From: Pseudomonadota bacterium
Lineage (GTDB): Bacteria > Desulfobacterota > Desulfovibrionia > Desulfovibrionales > Desulfovibrionaceae
Length of the DNA stretch: 19,038 nucleotides
Assembly (NCBI GenBank): GCA_023438245.1
Contig: JAEXRD010000166.1
Coordinates: 1 to 19,038 of the forward strand
Direction: 5' to 3'
Both the position numbers and the translations under genes were made by a program. The notes below the pieces were generated by a model. The model searched no databases. It was not told where the DNA came from and saw only the letters and a program-made list of their open reading frames with translations. Each line of letters opens with the position of its first letter. Position 1 is the stretch's first letter. Below, one piece after another: positions 6,376 through 17,715 of this stretch.

Positions 6376-6409
6376 GCACTTTCCCCTGGAAATTTCCGGG
6401 GGAAAGTGC
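6376..6409 (+). other. Long hairpin between the two cytochrome genes
   Basis: Perfect 11-bp stem GCACTTTCCCC / GGGGAAAGTGC enclosing a 12-base interval that contains GGAAATTTCC, so the stem can extend through a T-G pair and three more pairs. It begins 13 bases after the first cytochrome stop. It lacks a downstream T-run, arguing against a strong intrinsic terminator; an RNA 3'-end stabiliser or processing site that sets different levels for the two cytochromes and the oxidase genes is a reasonable alternative. Confidence 0.6.
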
Positions 6410-6472
6410 CATACGTAGCTTAGAATCCCCGCCTTCCGGCGGAAACAAAACACCCGAGGGGGACTGTACGCC

Positions 6473-6769
6473 ATGAAGAAACTCGCCATCGCCCTGGTCC
6501 TGATGCTCGCCTTCGCCGCCTCCACCGCCCTGGCCGCCGACGGCAAGGCCCTGTACGCCAAGTGCGCGGGCTGCCACGGGGCCGATGGCGCCAAGACCGC
6601 GCAGAGCAAGGCCCTCAAGGGCCAGAAGGCCGATGCCATCGCCGCCGCGCTGACCGGCTACAAGGCCAAGAAGTTCGGCGGACCCAAGAAGGCCGTCATG
6701 GAAGGGCTGGCCGCCCCGCTCTCCGACGCCGACATCAAGGCCCTGGCCGAGTACGTGGGCAAGCTGTAG
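6473..6769 (+). CDS. Periplasmic monoheme cytochrome c553, second copy
   Basis: 98 aa precursor with a signal peptide of about 21 residues (MKKLAIALVLMLAFAAS, cleavage after ALA) and a mature part of 77 residues beginning ADGKALY. It has one CAGCH haem site and the Met ligand in KKAVMEGL. It is closer than the first copy to Desulfovibrio c553 in length and spacing, having no extra residue before the haem motif. Shine-Dalgarno AGGGGGA (6457-6463) lies 9 bases upstream. The SCO gene starts 2 bases after the stop. Position directly before an oxygen reductase matches the D. vulgaris arrangement, where c553 donates electrons to that enzyme. Confidence 0.92.
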   Translation: MKKLAIALVLMLAFAASTALAADGKALYAKCAGCHGADGAKTAQSKALKGQKADAIAAALTGYKAKKFGGPKKAVMEGLAAPLSDADIKALAEYVGKL

Positions 6770-6771
6770 GC

Positions 6772-7689
6772 ATGCCCCGGACCAGAATCCTCGCCGCCGC
6801 CCTGGCCCTCGCCCTCGCCCTGACCCTGAACGGGGGGGCGGGGGCGGCCAGGGCCGCGCAGGCTGAGCAAAAGGCCGACGCCCACGCCGACCACAAGCCG
6901 GATGCCGGGGCTGCTCCCGCCGTCCAGGCCGGTTCCGCCCCGGTGAGCCTGCCCCAGCGGCTCGGCGCTCCGGTGGGGCCGGGCGCGGGCGTCACCGAGC
7001 ACCTGGGCGCGCAGGCGGCCCTGGACGTGACGCTGTACGAGGAAGACGGCAAGGCCGTGCGCCTGGCCGACCTCGTGACCATGCCCACGATCCTGGCGCC
7101 GGTGTATTATTCCTGCCCCAACGAGTGCAACGTGCTCCTGGGCACGCTTTCCACCGTGCTGCCCCAGGTGGGCCTGAAGCCCGGCGTGGACTACCGGGTG
7201 CTGGCGGTCAGCTTCGACGACCGCGACACCCCGGCCACGGCCACCAAGCGCAAGGGCGACTTCTTCCAGGCCGGGGCCTCCTCGGGCCTGGCGAGCTTTC
7301 CGCCCCAGGCCTGGCGCTTCCTCACCGGCAGCGAGACGGAAGTGCGCCGCCTCATGGACAGCGTGGGCTTCGGCTACAGGCGCAACGGCGACGCCTTCCA
7401 GCACTCCATCGCGCTCATCGTGCTCTCGCCCACGGGCAAGATCACCCGCTACCTGTACGGCATCCGGCCCCTGGCCTTCGACATCGCCATGGCCGCCACG
7501 GAGGCCGCCGAGGGCAAGACCGGCCTGTCGGTGAAGCGGGCCATCGCCATGTGCTACACCTACGACCCGCAAGGCCGCAGGTATGTGTTCGACTTCATGA
7601 AGGTGGCCGGGGCGGGGGTGCTTGCGGCCCTGGGCATCTTCGCGCTGTTCCTGTTCTTCGGGGGCAAGAAGCGCGCGCCAAAGCCGTAG
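6772..7689 (+). CDS. sco: SCO1/SenC-family copper chaperone for oxidase assembly
   Basis: 305 aa. N-terminal signal/anchor (residues 6-29), a His/Asp-containing linker (HADHKPD near 38-44), a thioredoxin-fold SCO domain, and a second hydrophobic segment at the C-terminus (about 278-297) followed by a basic end. The copper site is complete: CPNEC (C115, C119) and H211 in FQHS. SCO proteins deliver copper to Cu_A of subunit II or reduce its cysteines. Two membrane anchors instead of one is a noticeable departure from the classical mitochondrial form. The open frame extends further upstream, but ATG 6772, immediately after the cytochrome stop, begins the signal sequence and is the sensible start. 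Confidence 0.93.
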   Translation: MPRTRILAAALALALALTLNGGAGAARAAQAEQKADAHADHKPDAGAAPAVQAGSAPVSLPQRLGAPVGPGAGVTEHLGAQAALDVTLYEEDGKAVRLADLVTMPTILAPVYYSCPNECNVLLGTLSTVLPQVGLKPGVDYRVLAVSFDDRDTPATATKRKGDFFQAGASSGLASFPPQAWRFLTGSETEVRRLMDSVGFGYRRNGDAFQHSIALIVLSPTGKITRYLYGIRPLAFDIAMAATEAAEGKTGLSVKRAIAMCYTYDPQGRRYVFDFMKVAGAGVLAALGIFALFLFFGGKKRAPKP

Positions 7690-7732
7690 ATTCCGGACCC
7701 GGGTCTCGCGGTCAGAAGAGAGAGGGGGAGAC

Positions 7733-9371
<1,639 letters not shown>

Positions 9372-9379
<8 letters not shown>

Positions 9380-9998
9380 ACACGTCGCCCCCTCCCAGCC
9401 CATGGCGGTCCACAAGGACTACCACGCCGCCAAGATGGGCATGTGGCTGTTCCTGTTCACCGAGATCCTGCTCTTCGGCGGGCTGTTCCTGCTGTACGCC
9501 AGCTACCGGGCCAAGTTCCCCCAGGCCTTCCACGAGGGCGGGCGCGCCCTGGACGTGTTCATCGGCGGGCTGAACACCGTGGTGCTCATCACGAGTAGCC
9601 TCACCGTGGCGCTGTCCATCACGGCGCTGAGGCGCGGGGAGAAGACCCGCTGCCTGTGGCTTTTGGCCTTCACCGTGGCCTGCGCGGGCGCGTTCATGGT
9701 CAACAAGTTCATCGAGTGGAGCGCCAAGTTCCACCACGGCGTCATCCCCGGCTCGGAGCACATGGCCAGCCTGCCGCATGGCCAGGGCGTGTTCTACGGC
9801 CTGTACTTCGCCATGACCGGGCTGCACGGCATCCACGTGGTCATCGGCGCTGCCACCCTGGGCTGGGTCATGATGCTCATCAGCCGGGGCCGGGTGACCC
9901 CCACCGACTACGTCTGGCTGGAGAACGCCGGGCTCTACTGGCACATAGTGGACCTGGTGTGGATCTATCTCTTTCCCCTCTTCTACCTGATCTCCTAG
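9372..9998 (+). CDS. coxC: Cytochrome c oxidase subunit III
   Basis: 208 aa with five hydrophobic helices, the short bacterial form lacking the first two helices of the mitochondrial type. Characteristic segments: KMGMWLFLFTEILLFGGLF (helix 1), VNKFIEWSAKFHHG with the conserved Glu and His, TGLHGIHVVIGA, and the C-terminal YWHIVDLVWIYLFPLFYL. It has no metal centre and stabilises subunit I. The ATG lies inside the end of coxA (8-base overlap), implying translational coupling. Confidence 0.95.
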
Positions 9999-10008
9999 GA
10001 GGGGCGCC

Positions 10009-10314
10009 ATGCACGACGAACATCAGCACGAACCTTTGAGCTACCGCTTCCTGACCCTGGTCTGGCTGGGCCTCATGGCCTGCACGGTGCTCACCGTGGC
10101 CGTGGCCAAGGTGGACCTGGGCTTCCTCAACGTCGCCGTGGCCATGGGCGTGGCCAGCCTCAAGGCCTGCCTGGTCATCTTCTTCTTCATGCACCTGAAG
10201 TACGAGAACCTGCTCATCAAGGGCATGGTGCTCACGGCCTTCATTCTCCTGGCCATCGCCATCGGGTTCACGTTCATCGACGTGGGCATCCGCTACCAGG
10301 GGGTGGGAGCATGA
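10009..10314 (+). CDS. coxD: Cytochrome c oxidase subunit IV (bacterial COX4-like)
   Basis: 101 aa with three predicted helices: roughly residues 15-33, 38-62 and 70-90. It matches the small bacterial subunit IV family, with the typical FFFMHLKYEN motif between the second and third helices (about 59-68). The N-terminus has a histidine-rich HDEHQHE stretch. Shine-Dalgarno AGGAGG is just upstream. It ends in an ATGA overlap with the subunit II gene. Role in the complex is structural or assembly-related. Confidence 0.9.
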   Translation: MHDEHQHEPLSYRFLTLVWLGLMACTVLTVAVAKVDLGFLNVAVAMGVASLKACLVIFFFMHLKYENLLIKGMVLTAFILLAIAIGFTFIDVGIRYQGVGA

Positions 10315-11648
10315 GCGCGCCCGCAAGCCAACCCGCGGAACTGGTCAACGCCGTCGCCAAGGTGGACCAGACCTTCCTGTTCATCTTCGGCGCCAGCGCG
10401 GTGCTGCTGCTGCTCATCACGCTGGCCATGATCTGGTTCGTGGTGCGCTACAGCCGCAAACGGAATCCCGTGGCGGCCACCTTCGCGCACAACACCGTGG
10501 CCGAGGTCATCTGGATCGTGCTGCCCACCATCCTGGTCATGGGCATGTTCTGGTCCGGCTGGGAGAGCTACCGCGCCCTGCGCGACGCCCCCCCCGGCAG
10601 CCTGGAGGTCAAGGTCACCGCGCGCATGTGGTCCTGGGACTTCGAGTACCCCGACGGCAAGCACAGCCCGGTGCTGGTGGTGCCCGTGGGCAAGCCGGTG
10701 AAGCTGACGCTGTCCAGCGTGGACGTGCTGCACGGGTTCTTCGCCCCGGCCTTCCGCATGAAGATCGACACCGTGCCCGGCATGACCACCTACGGCTGGT
10801 TCCGGGCGGACAAGGAGGGCGAGTACGTCATCTTCTGCTCGGTGTACTGCGGCCTGCAGCACGCCAAGATGCTCTCCACCATACGCGCCGTGCCCCTGGA
10901 GGAGTACGAGCGCTTCCTGGCCGAGAAGGGCCCCGTCGGCCAATCGGCCAAGGCCCTGCTGGACGCCAAGGGCTGCCTGAGCTGCCACAGCCTGGACGGC
11001 ACGCCCTCCGTGGGCCCCAGCCTGAAGGACGTGTGGGGCCGCGAGGTGGTGCTCATAGGCAAGGACAAGAAGGAGAAGAAGCTCAAGTACGACGCCGCCG
11101 GCCTGACCATGATGATCATGGGCCCGCGCACGGGCGTGGTGAAGGGCTTCGACGCCGTGATGCCCGAATACCAGGACCAGCTGACTCCGGAAGAATTGAA
11201 GCAGATCCTGGAGTTCCTGGAAAAGGGCGAGAGCGCCGCGGGCGGCCCCGGCGGCCCCGGCGGATCGGCCGGGCCGGAGGCCTGGAAGGCCGTGGCCGAG
11301 GCCCAGGGCTGCCTGGGCTGCCACAGCCTGGACGGCTCGGACATCGCCGGGCCGAGCTTCAAGGGCCTGTTCGGCAGGAAGGGCCTGGCCAAGGGCGGCG
11401 GCGTTGTCGACCGCGCCTACGTGGAGGCCGTGCTGAAGGACCCCGCGGCCAAGCTGGGCAAGGCCTCGTCCATGCCCGCCTATCCGCAGATCTCCGACGC
11501 GGACCGCGAGGCCATCATGAAGCTCCTGGAAAGCGAGGGCGCGGTGCCCGGCCCTGTCGCGGGAGTCGTGCCCGTGGACCACGTGAAGCACGAGATGGAC
11601 GGAAAGTCCGCGCAAATGGACCACAAGGCGGGCGGAGACCACAAGTGA
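10311..11648 (+). CDS. coxB: Cytochrome c oxidase subunit II with two fused heme c domains
   Basis: 445 aa. Two N-terminal helices (about 22-46 and 63-85) are followed by a periplasmic Cu_A cupredoxin domain with H141, C176, C180, H184 and M187. Cu_A loop is CSVYCGLQHAKM; the Glu usual after CS is Val, tolerable because it ligates through its backbone. Two class I cytochrome c domains follow: CLSCH (222-226) with Met 284, and CLGCH (334-338) with Met 388, joined by a Gly/Pro linker (311-320). The last 23 residues are rich in His, Met and Asp. A diheme subunit II is the defining feature of the D. vulgaris cc(b/o)o3 enzyme. Unusually for cox operons it follows subunits I, III and IV. Confidence 0.96.
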   Translation: MSAPASQPAELVNAVAKVDQTFLFIFGASAVLLLLITLAMIWFVVRYSRKRNPVAATFAHNTVAEVIWIVLPTILVMGMFWSGWESYRALRDAPPGSLEVKVTARMWSWDFEYPDGKHSPVLVVPVGKPVKLTLSSVDVLHGFFAPAFRMKIDTVPGMTTYGWFRADKEGEYVIFCSVYCGLQHAKMLSTIRAVPLEEYERFLAEKGPVGQSAKALLDAKGCLSCHSLDGTPSVGPSLKDVWGREVVLIGKDKKEKKLKYDAAGLTMMIMGPRTGVVKGFDAVMPEYQDQLTPEELKQILEFLEKGESAAGGPGGPGGSAGPEAWKAVAEAQGCLGCHSLDGSDIAGPSFKGLFGRKGLAKGGGVVDRAYVEAVLKDPAAKLGKASSMPAYPQISDADREAIMKLLESEGAVPGPVAGVVPVDHVKHEMDGKSAQMDHKAGGDHK

Positions 11649-12514
11649 CGAGCCTGCGTGACCTGACTGCGCTGGCCAGGCCGCGCATCGGCCTGCTGGC
11701 CTCCGCCGGGGCCGGCGCGGGCTGGCTCATGGCGGGCCACGGTTCCGAAGGCTTGGCCCCGGCCCTGCCAGTTGCTCTGGCCGGAGCCTTCCTGCTCTCC
11801 TGCGGGTGCTCGGCCCTGAACCAGCTCCAGGAGCGGGACGTGGACGCGCGCATGGAGCGCACGAAAAATCGCCCGCTGCCCGCCGGACGCATGCGCCCGG
11901 CCTTCGCGCTGGCGCTGGCGCTGGCCTGGCTGGCCGCCGCCGCCCTGGCCCTGGCCGCCACGCCGGGAGGGTGGGGGGCCGCCGCGCTGGTGCCGTTCAC
12001 GGTGCTGGTCTACAACGGGCTGTACACGCCGCTCAAGCGCCGCACCCCGCTGGCCATGCTGGTGGGCGGGGTGGCCGGGGCGCTGCCGCCGGTGCTTGGC
12101 TTCGCCGCCGGCGCGGGCCTGGCCGCCACCCTGGCCGATCACCGCGCCCTGCTGCTGGCCGGGGTGTTCTACGCCTGGCAGGTGCCGCACTTCTGGCTCT
12201 TCGCCCTTTCGCGCCGGGAGCAGTACGAGGCGGCGGGCCTGCGCGTGCCGCTGCACGGCGTGGGCGAGGGCAGGGCTCCGGCGGCCTTGCGCCTGTGGCT
12301 GGTGGGCTACGGCGCGGCCATGCTGCTGCTGCCCGCCTTCGGACTGGTGAGCGCCCCGGCCCTGCGCTGGCTGGTGGCGGCGCTGGCCCTGGGCATGATC
12401 TGCTGTCCCGGCCTTGCGCGCGGGCAGGGCAGGCTGGGCTTCGCCCTGGTCAACGCCTCGCTGGCGCTGCTGCTGGCCTGCCTCGCCGCCGACGCCCTGG
12501 GCCTGGTGGCCTGA
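11645..12514 (+). CDS. ctaB: Protoheme IX farnesyltransferase (heme O synthase)
   Basis: 289 aa membrane enzyme of the UbiA prenyltransferase superfamily that attaches a farnesyl group to haem b to give haem O. Motifs: the first aspartate-rich region NQLQERDVDARMERTKNRPL (59-78), the YTPLKRRTP loop with G-rich helix after it, and WQVPHFWLFALSRREQY (178-194), the CtaB-specific segment. The start is GTG at 11645, overlapping the coxB stop as GTGA; an ORF opening far upstream is just a shadow of coxB. No ctaA follows in the window, so the oxidase may use haem O or B. Confidence 0.93.
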   Translation: MTSLRDLTALARPRIGLLASAGAGAGWLMAGHGSEGLAPALPVALAGAFLLSCGCSALNQLQERDVDARMERTKNRPLPAGRMRPAFALALALAWLAAAALALAATPGGWGAAALVPFTVLVYNGLYTPLKRRTPLAMLVGGVAGALPPVLGFAAGAGLAATLADHRALLLAGVFYAWQVPHFWLFALSRREQYEAAGLRVPLHGVGEGRAPAALRLWLVGYGAAMLLLPAFGLVSAPALRWLVAALALGMICCPGLARGQGRLGFALVNASLALLLACLAADALGLVA

Positions 12515-12542
12515 ACATCAAAAGCTTGAGGAGAACGCTCCC

Positions 12543-12974
12543 ATGATCATGTGGATTCACCCCGTGCTGCAGACCCTGGCCGTGCTGCTCTCGCTCTACG
12601 TGCTGTACCTGGGCGTGGTGCGCTTCCGCTTCGCCCACCTGGGCCACAAGGGCATCCTCTTCCAGTGGAAGCGCCACGTGCAGCAGGGCGCGGCGGTGAT
12701 GATCGTGTGGGCGCTGGCCTTCGTCATCGGCCTGGGCGCGGCCTGGACGGGCTGGGGCAGCGTGTTCATCACCGACACCCACTACCAGGTGGCCCTGGTC
12801 ATGCTGCCGCTGATCCTCTTCGGGCTGGGCACGGGCTGGTTCATGGACAAGAACAAGGCCCGGCGCACGGCGCTGCCCCTGGCGCACGGCATCGTCAACG
12901 CGCTGCTGGTGCTCATGGCGCTGTACCAGCTCTATACCGGCGTCATCATCCTGCGCGACATGGTGCTGGCGTAG
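12543..12974 (+). CDS. Four-helix membrane protein, DUF4079/cytochrome b561-like
   Basis: 143 aa with four hydrophobic helices (about 7-26, 47-68, 80-100 and 113-137). Each helix begins with a histidine: H6, H45, H80 and H115. With alternating topology H6 and H80 face one side of the membrane and H45 and H115 the other, the geometry expected for two bis-histidine haems b. I recognise a resemblance to DUF4079 and b561-type families but am not certain of the exact one. Shine-Dalgarno GAGGAGA lies 8 bases upstream and the gene follows ctaB by 28 bases, so it is probably the last gene of the oxidase run. Possible roles: quinol-to-cytochrome electron transfer, or oxidase assembly. Confidence 0.7.
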   Translation: MIMWIHPVLQTLAVLLSLYVLYLGVVRFRFAHLGHKGILFQWKRHVQQGAAVMIVWALAFVIGLGAAWTGWGSVFITDTHYQVALVMLPLILFGLGTGWFMDKNKARRTALPLAHGIVNALLVLMALYQLYTGVIILRDMVLA

Positions 12975-12975
12975 C

Positions 12976-13968
12976 CTATCCGGCCAGCCAGGCCCACAGC
13001 CAGGCCGCGGCCAGCAGCAGGCCCGCCAGCACCCCGCAGGCGCGGTTGAACGCCACGCCCCAGTCCTCGTTGGGATAGCCCCAGCGCGCGCAGGCAAGGC
13101 CCGCCAGTGCGCCCAGGCCCCCGCCCGCCAGCAGGCCGAAGAAGTGCGCGCCGATGTCGGTGTTCTCCCCCGCCGTGCCCAGGCTGGCCACCAGCGCCAG
13201 CCCCGCCGCCACCGCCGTCACCCACCCCGTTCGGGGTTTCAGGGGGCTCTGGAGCGTGCCTTCGCCCGACACGCCCCTCAGTCCGGCCAGCATGCCCGCT
13301 GCCCCGAACACCGCCGTGGAGAAGCCGATGGAGTTGTGGCCCGGCCCCTGGATCACGGCGTTGATGAGGTTGCCCAGCGCGCCGGACAGGATGGCGGAAA
13401 GCCACGCCGCGCCGGAGTCCAGCCTGCGCGAGAGCAGCACCAGGAAGGCCCCGCCGATCACCGCGTTGCTGGCGACGTGGGCCGGGTCGGCGTGCAGGGT
13501 CAGCGCGGTGAACAGCCGCCAAAGCTCGCCGGAGAGGATGGCCGCGGCGTCGCCCGTGCCCAGGCGGTTGAAATACTGCGGGTACAGGCCCAGCTCCGGC
13601 CAGGGGCGGCGGGAGAGCACGAAGAAGGCGCACAGGGCCAGCATGGCCATGAGCGTGGGGCGCACGCGCTCCTCCACCGGGGGCAGCGGGATGGACGGGT
13701 GCGGGCTGATGTTCTCCTGTTCGTACAGCCTGATCTCGTCCACGGCCTGCCGGGCGAAGCGCGCGGGCACCTGCACGGTGTAGCCGCCCCCGGCCTGGCG
13801 GGTGCGGTGGGGCACCCGGCGGGCGCGCAGCACCAGGCTCCACAGCCGGGCCGTGCGGGCGCTGAGCCTGCCGGGCGGGCGGCCGTCCACCAGCGGGGAG
13901 ATGTCCGGCCATTCCGGTCGGGAGAGGGCGCGTGGCCGCAGGGGGCGAACGGGGCTCATGGGCGGCAT
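12976..13968 (-). CDS. Rhomboid-family intramembrane serine protease
   Basis: 330 aa from the preferred ATG. The soluble N-terminal part of about 100 residues is Arg/Pro-rich and unassigned. The six-helix rhomboid core then shows LWRLFTALTLHAD with downstream HVASN (N168), the serine helix SIGFSTAVFG with S217, and IGAHFFGLLAGG with H275. The Ser/His dyad is intact, but the serine motif is GFST rather than the usual GASG/GxSG. Start choice is uncertain: ATG 13968, ATG 13959 and upstream in-frame starts to 14019 all lack a clear Shine-Dalgarno; the latest ones are favoured because they lie clear of the rpsI terminator. It converges on the oxidase cluster with one base between stop codons. Confidence 0.85.
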   Translation of the reverse strand: MPPMSPVRPLRPRALSRPEWPDISPLVDGRPPGRLSARTARLWSLVLRARRVPHRTRQAGGGYTVQVPARFARQAVDEIRLYEQENISPHPSIPLPPVEERVRPTLMAMLALCAFFVLSRRPWPELGLYPQYFNRLGTGDAAAILSGELWRLFTALTLHADPAHVASNAVIGGAFLVLLSRRLDSGAAWLSAILSGALGNLINAVIQGPGHNSIGFSTAVFGAAGMLAGLRGVSGEGTLQSPLKPRTGWVTAVAAGLALVASLGTAGENTDIGAHFFGLLAGGGLGALAGLACARWGYPNEDWGVAFNRACGVLAGLLLAAAWLWAWLAG

Positions 13969-14023
13969 CTTAGCGAAGAAACGCCCCGGTCCGCCAGCCA
14001 TAAAAGCATGCGGGGGCAAACGG

Positions 14024-14053
14024 AAAAGGGCCGACGCCTTGCGGCGCCGGCCC
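14024..14053 (-). terminator. Intrinsic terminator of rplM-rpsI
   Basis: On the minus strand an 11-bp GC-rich stem GGGCCGGCGCC / GGCGTCGGCCC (one G-U pair) with a GCAA tetraloop (GNRA class) is followed directly by TTTT and, after CCG, TTT. It begins 32 bases after the rpsI stop codon. Textbook Rho-independent structure. Confidence 0.88.
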
Positions 14054-14085
14054 GTATGGGCATGGTCGAAGCGAGCCGGTAAGGC

Positions 14086-14475
14086 CTAGCGCTTGGAGTA
14101 CTGGAAGCGGGCGCGGGCGCCGGCCAGACCGTACTTCTTGCGCTCCTTCTTGCGGGCGTCGCGGGTGAGGAACCCGGCGCGCTTCAGCGTGCCGCGCAGC
14201 TCGGGATCCATCTCGATGAGCGCGCGGGAGATGCCGTGGCGCACGGCCTGGGCCTGGCCGGACACGCCGCCGCCGCACACGTTGACCTTGATGTCGAGCT
14301 TCTCGACGTTCTTGGTCAGCTTGAGCGCCTGCTGCACGATCATCTGCAGGGTCTTGCGGGGGAAGTACTCGTCATAGGGGCGGCCGTTGACGGTGATCAG
14401 GCCGGTGCCCTGGTAGACGCGGGTGCGGGCGACAGCGTTCTTGCGCTTGCCGGTGCCGTAATTGAAATCCATCAT
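14086..14475 (-). CDS. rpsI: 30S ribosomal protein S9
   Basis: 129 aa, standard length. It opens with the bacterial S9 pattern YGTGKRKNAVARTRV, contains NGRPYDEYFPR and GGGVSGQAQAVRHGISRAL, and ends in the conserved QYSKR tail that reaches the P-site tRNA. Two adjacent ATG codons are present; the upstream one (14475) is taken because GGGAG lies 7 bases before it. It follows rplM by 24 bases in the usual L13-S9 operon order and is closed by a strong terminator. Confidence 0.98.
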   Translation of the reverse strand: MMDFNYGTGKRKNAVARTRVYQGTGLITVNGRPYDEYFPRKTLQMIVQQALKLTKNVEKLDIKVNVCGGGVSGQAQAVRHGISRALIEMDPELRGTLKRAGFLTRDARKKERKKYGLAGARARFQYSKR

Positions 14476-14499
14476 GGAAATACTCCCTGATGCCTTGGT

Positions 14500-14928
14500 T
14501 TAGAGGTCCAGAGCCTGGGGCTTCTGGGCGGCGTGGGTGTGCTCGGGGCCCACGAACACCTTGAGCTTCTTGATGATCTGGCGAGACAGGCGGTTCTTCG
14601 GCAGCATGCCGCGCACAGCCTGGATGATCACCAGCTCGGGGTTCTTCTCAAGCATCTGCTGCAGGGTGCGGCTCTTGAGGCCGCCGGTGTACAGCGAATG
14701 CTTGTAGTACATCTTCTGGTTCAGCTTGTCGCCGGTAACCTTGATCTTCTCGCAGTTGGTGACAACGATGAAGTCTCCGCCGTCCATGTGGGGGGCGAAA
14801 CCGGGCTTGTGCTTGCCGCGCAGGCGGTGGGCGATGGCCGTGGCCAGGCGGCCCAACACCTTGTCCGTGGCGTCCACCACGAACCATTCGCGCTTCAGGT
14901 CCGAGGGGACCGGGCTGTACGTTTTCAT
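14500..14928 (-). CDS. rplM: 50S ribosomal protein L13
   Basis: 142 aa, full length for L13, an early-assembly protein of the large subunit. It starts MKTYSPVPSD, with the conserved WFVVDATDKVLGRLAT, HLKGKHKPG-like RLRGKHKPGFAPHMDGGD, and the GMLPKNRLSR motif (about residues 106-115), and ends in the VFVGPEHTHAAQKP segment. AAGGAG lies 7 bases before the ATG. It is the first gene of rplM-rpsI, with a promoter directly upstream. Confidence 0.98.
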   Translation of the reverse strand: MKTYSPVPSDLKREWFVVDATDKVLGRLATAIAHRLRGKHKPGFAPHMDGGDFIVVTNCEKIKVTGDKLNQKMYYKHSLYTGGLKSRTLQQMLEKNPELVIIQAVRGMLPKNRLSRQIIKKLKVFVGPEHTHAAQKPQALDL

Positions 14929-14960
14929 TGGTCAGCTCCTTCTCAAAACTGGGAACAGGA

Positions 14961-14989
14961 CTCTTACGAGCTTTGTCCCGACCTGTCAA
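14961..14989 (-). promoter_or_regulatory. Promoter of rplM-rpsI
   Basis: On the minus strand a perfect TTGACA (14984-14989) is followed after 17 bases by TAAGAG (14961-14966). This predicts a leader of about 25 bases, with AAGGAG near its end. A consensus -35 with a weak -10 suits a strongly expressed but controllable ribosomal operon. Confidence 0.65.
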
Positions 14990-14992
14990 ATG

Positions 14993-15026
14993 AAAAAATG
15001 CACTCTTGTGCTCATCGGCCCCGATG
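14993..15026 (-). terminator. Candidate terminator of alaS
   Basis: Ten bases after the alaS stop, the minus strand reads a CATCG-N4-CGATG hairpin (15013-15026, with one extra potential pair), then a short GCAC-AAGA-GTGC hairpin (15000-15011), then A and six T residues (14993-14998). The last stem is only 4 bp, so the structure is weaker than the rpsI terminator, but the T-run sits where a terminator is expected, just before the rplM promoter. Confidence 0.5.
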
Positions 15027-15035
15027 GCCGGAAAA

Positions 15036-17669
<2,634 letters not shown>

Positions 17670-17715
17670 GCGTGCTTCTATCTCCAGAAAATATGGATTG
17701 CCGGAGAACCGGCGG

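Noticed and set aside
6421..6426. TAGAAT as a -10 element before the second cytochrome
   Set aside because: No acceptable -35 hexamer lies 16-18 bases upstream; the interval is the GC-rich arm of the hairpin.
7696..7705. GACCCGGGTC palindrome before subunit I
   Set aside because: A 10-bp GC-rich palindrome is expected by chance in this composition, and no promoter elements accompany it.
12965..12988. GCTGGC-N12-GCCAGC at the convergent junction as a bidirectional terminator
   Set aside because: Short stem, 12-base loop and no T-run on either strand.
17700..17713. GCCGG-AGAA-CCGGC hairpin between recA and alaS as a terminator
   Set aside because: Only 5 bp and not directly followed by a T-run on the minus strand; it may slightly attenuate but is too weak to call.
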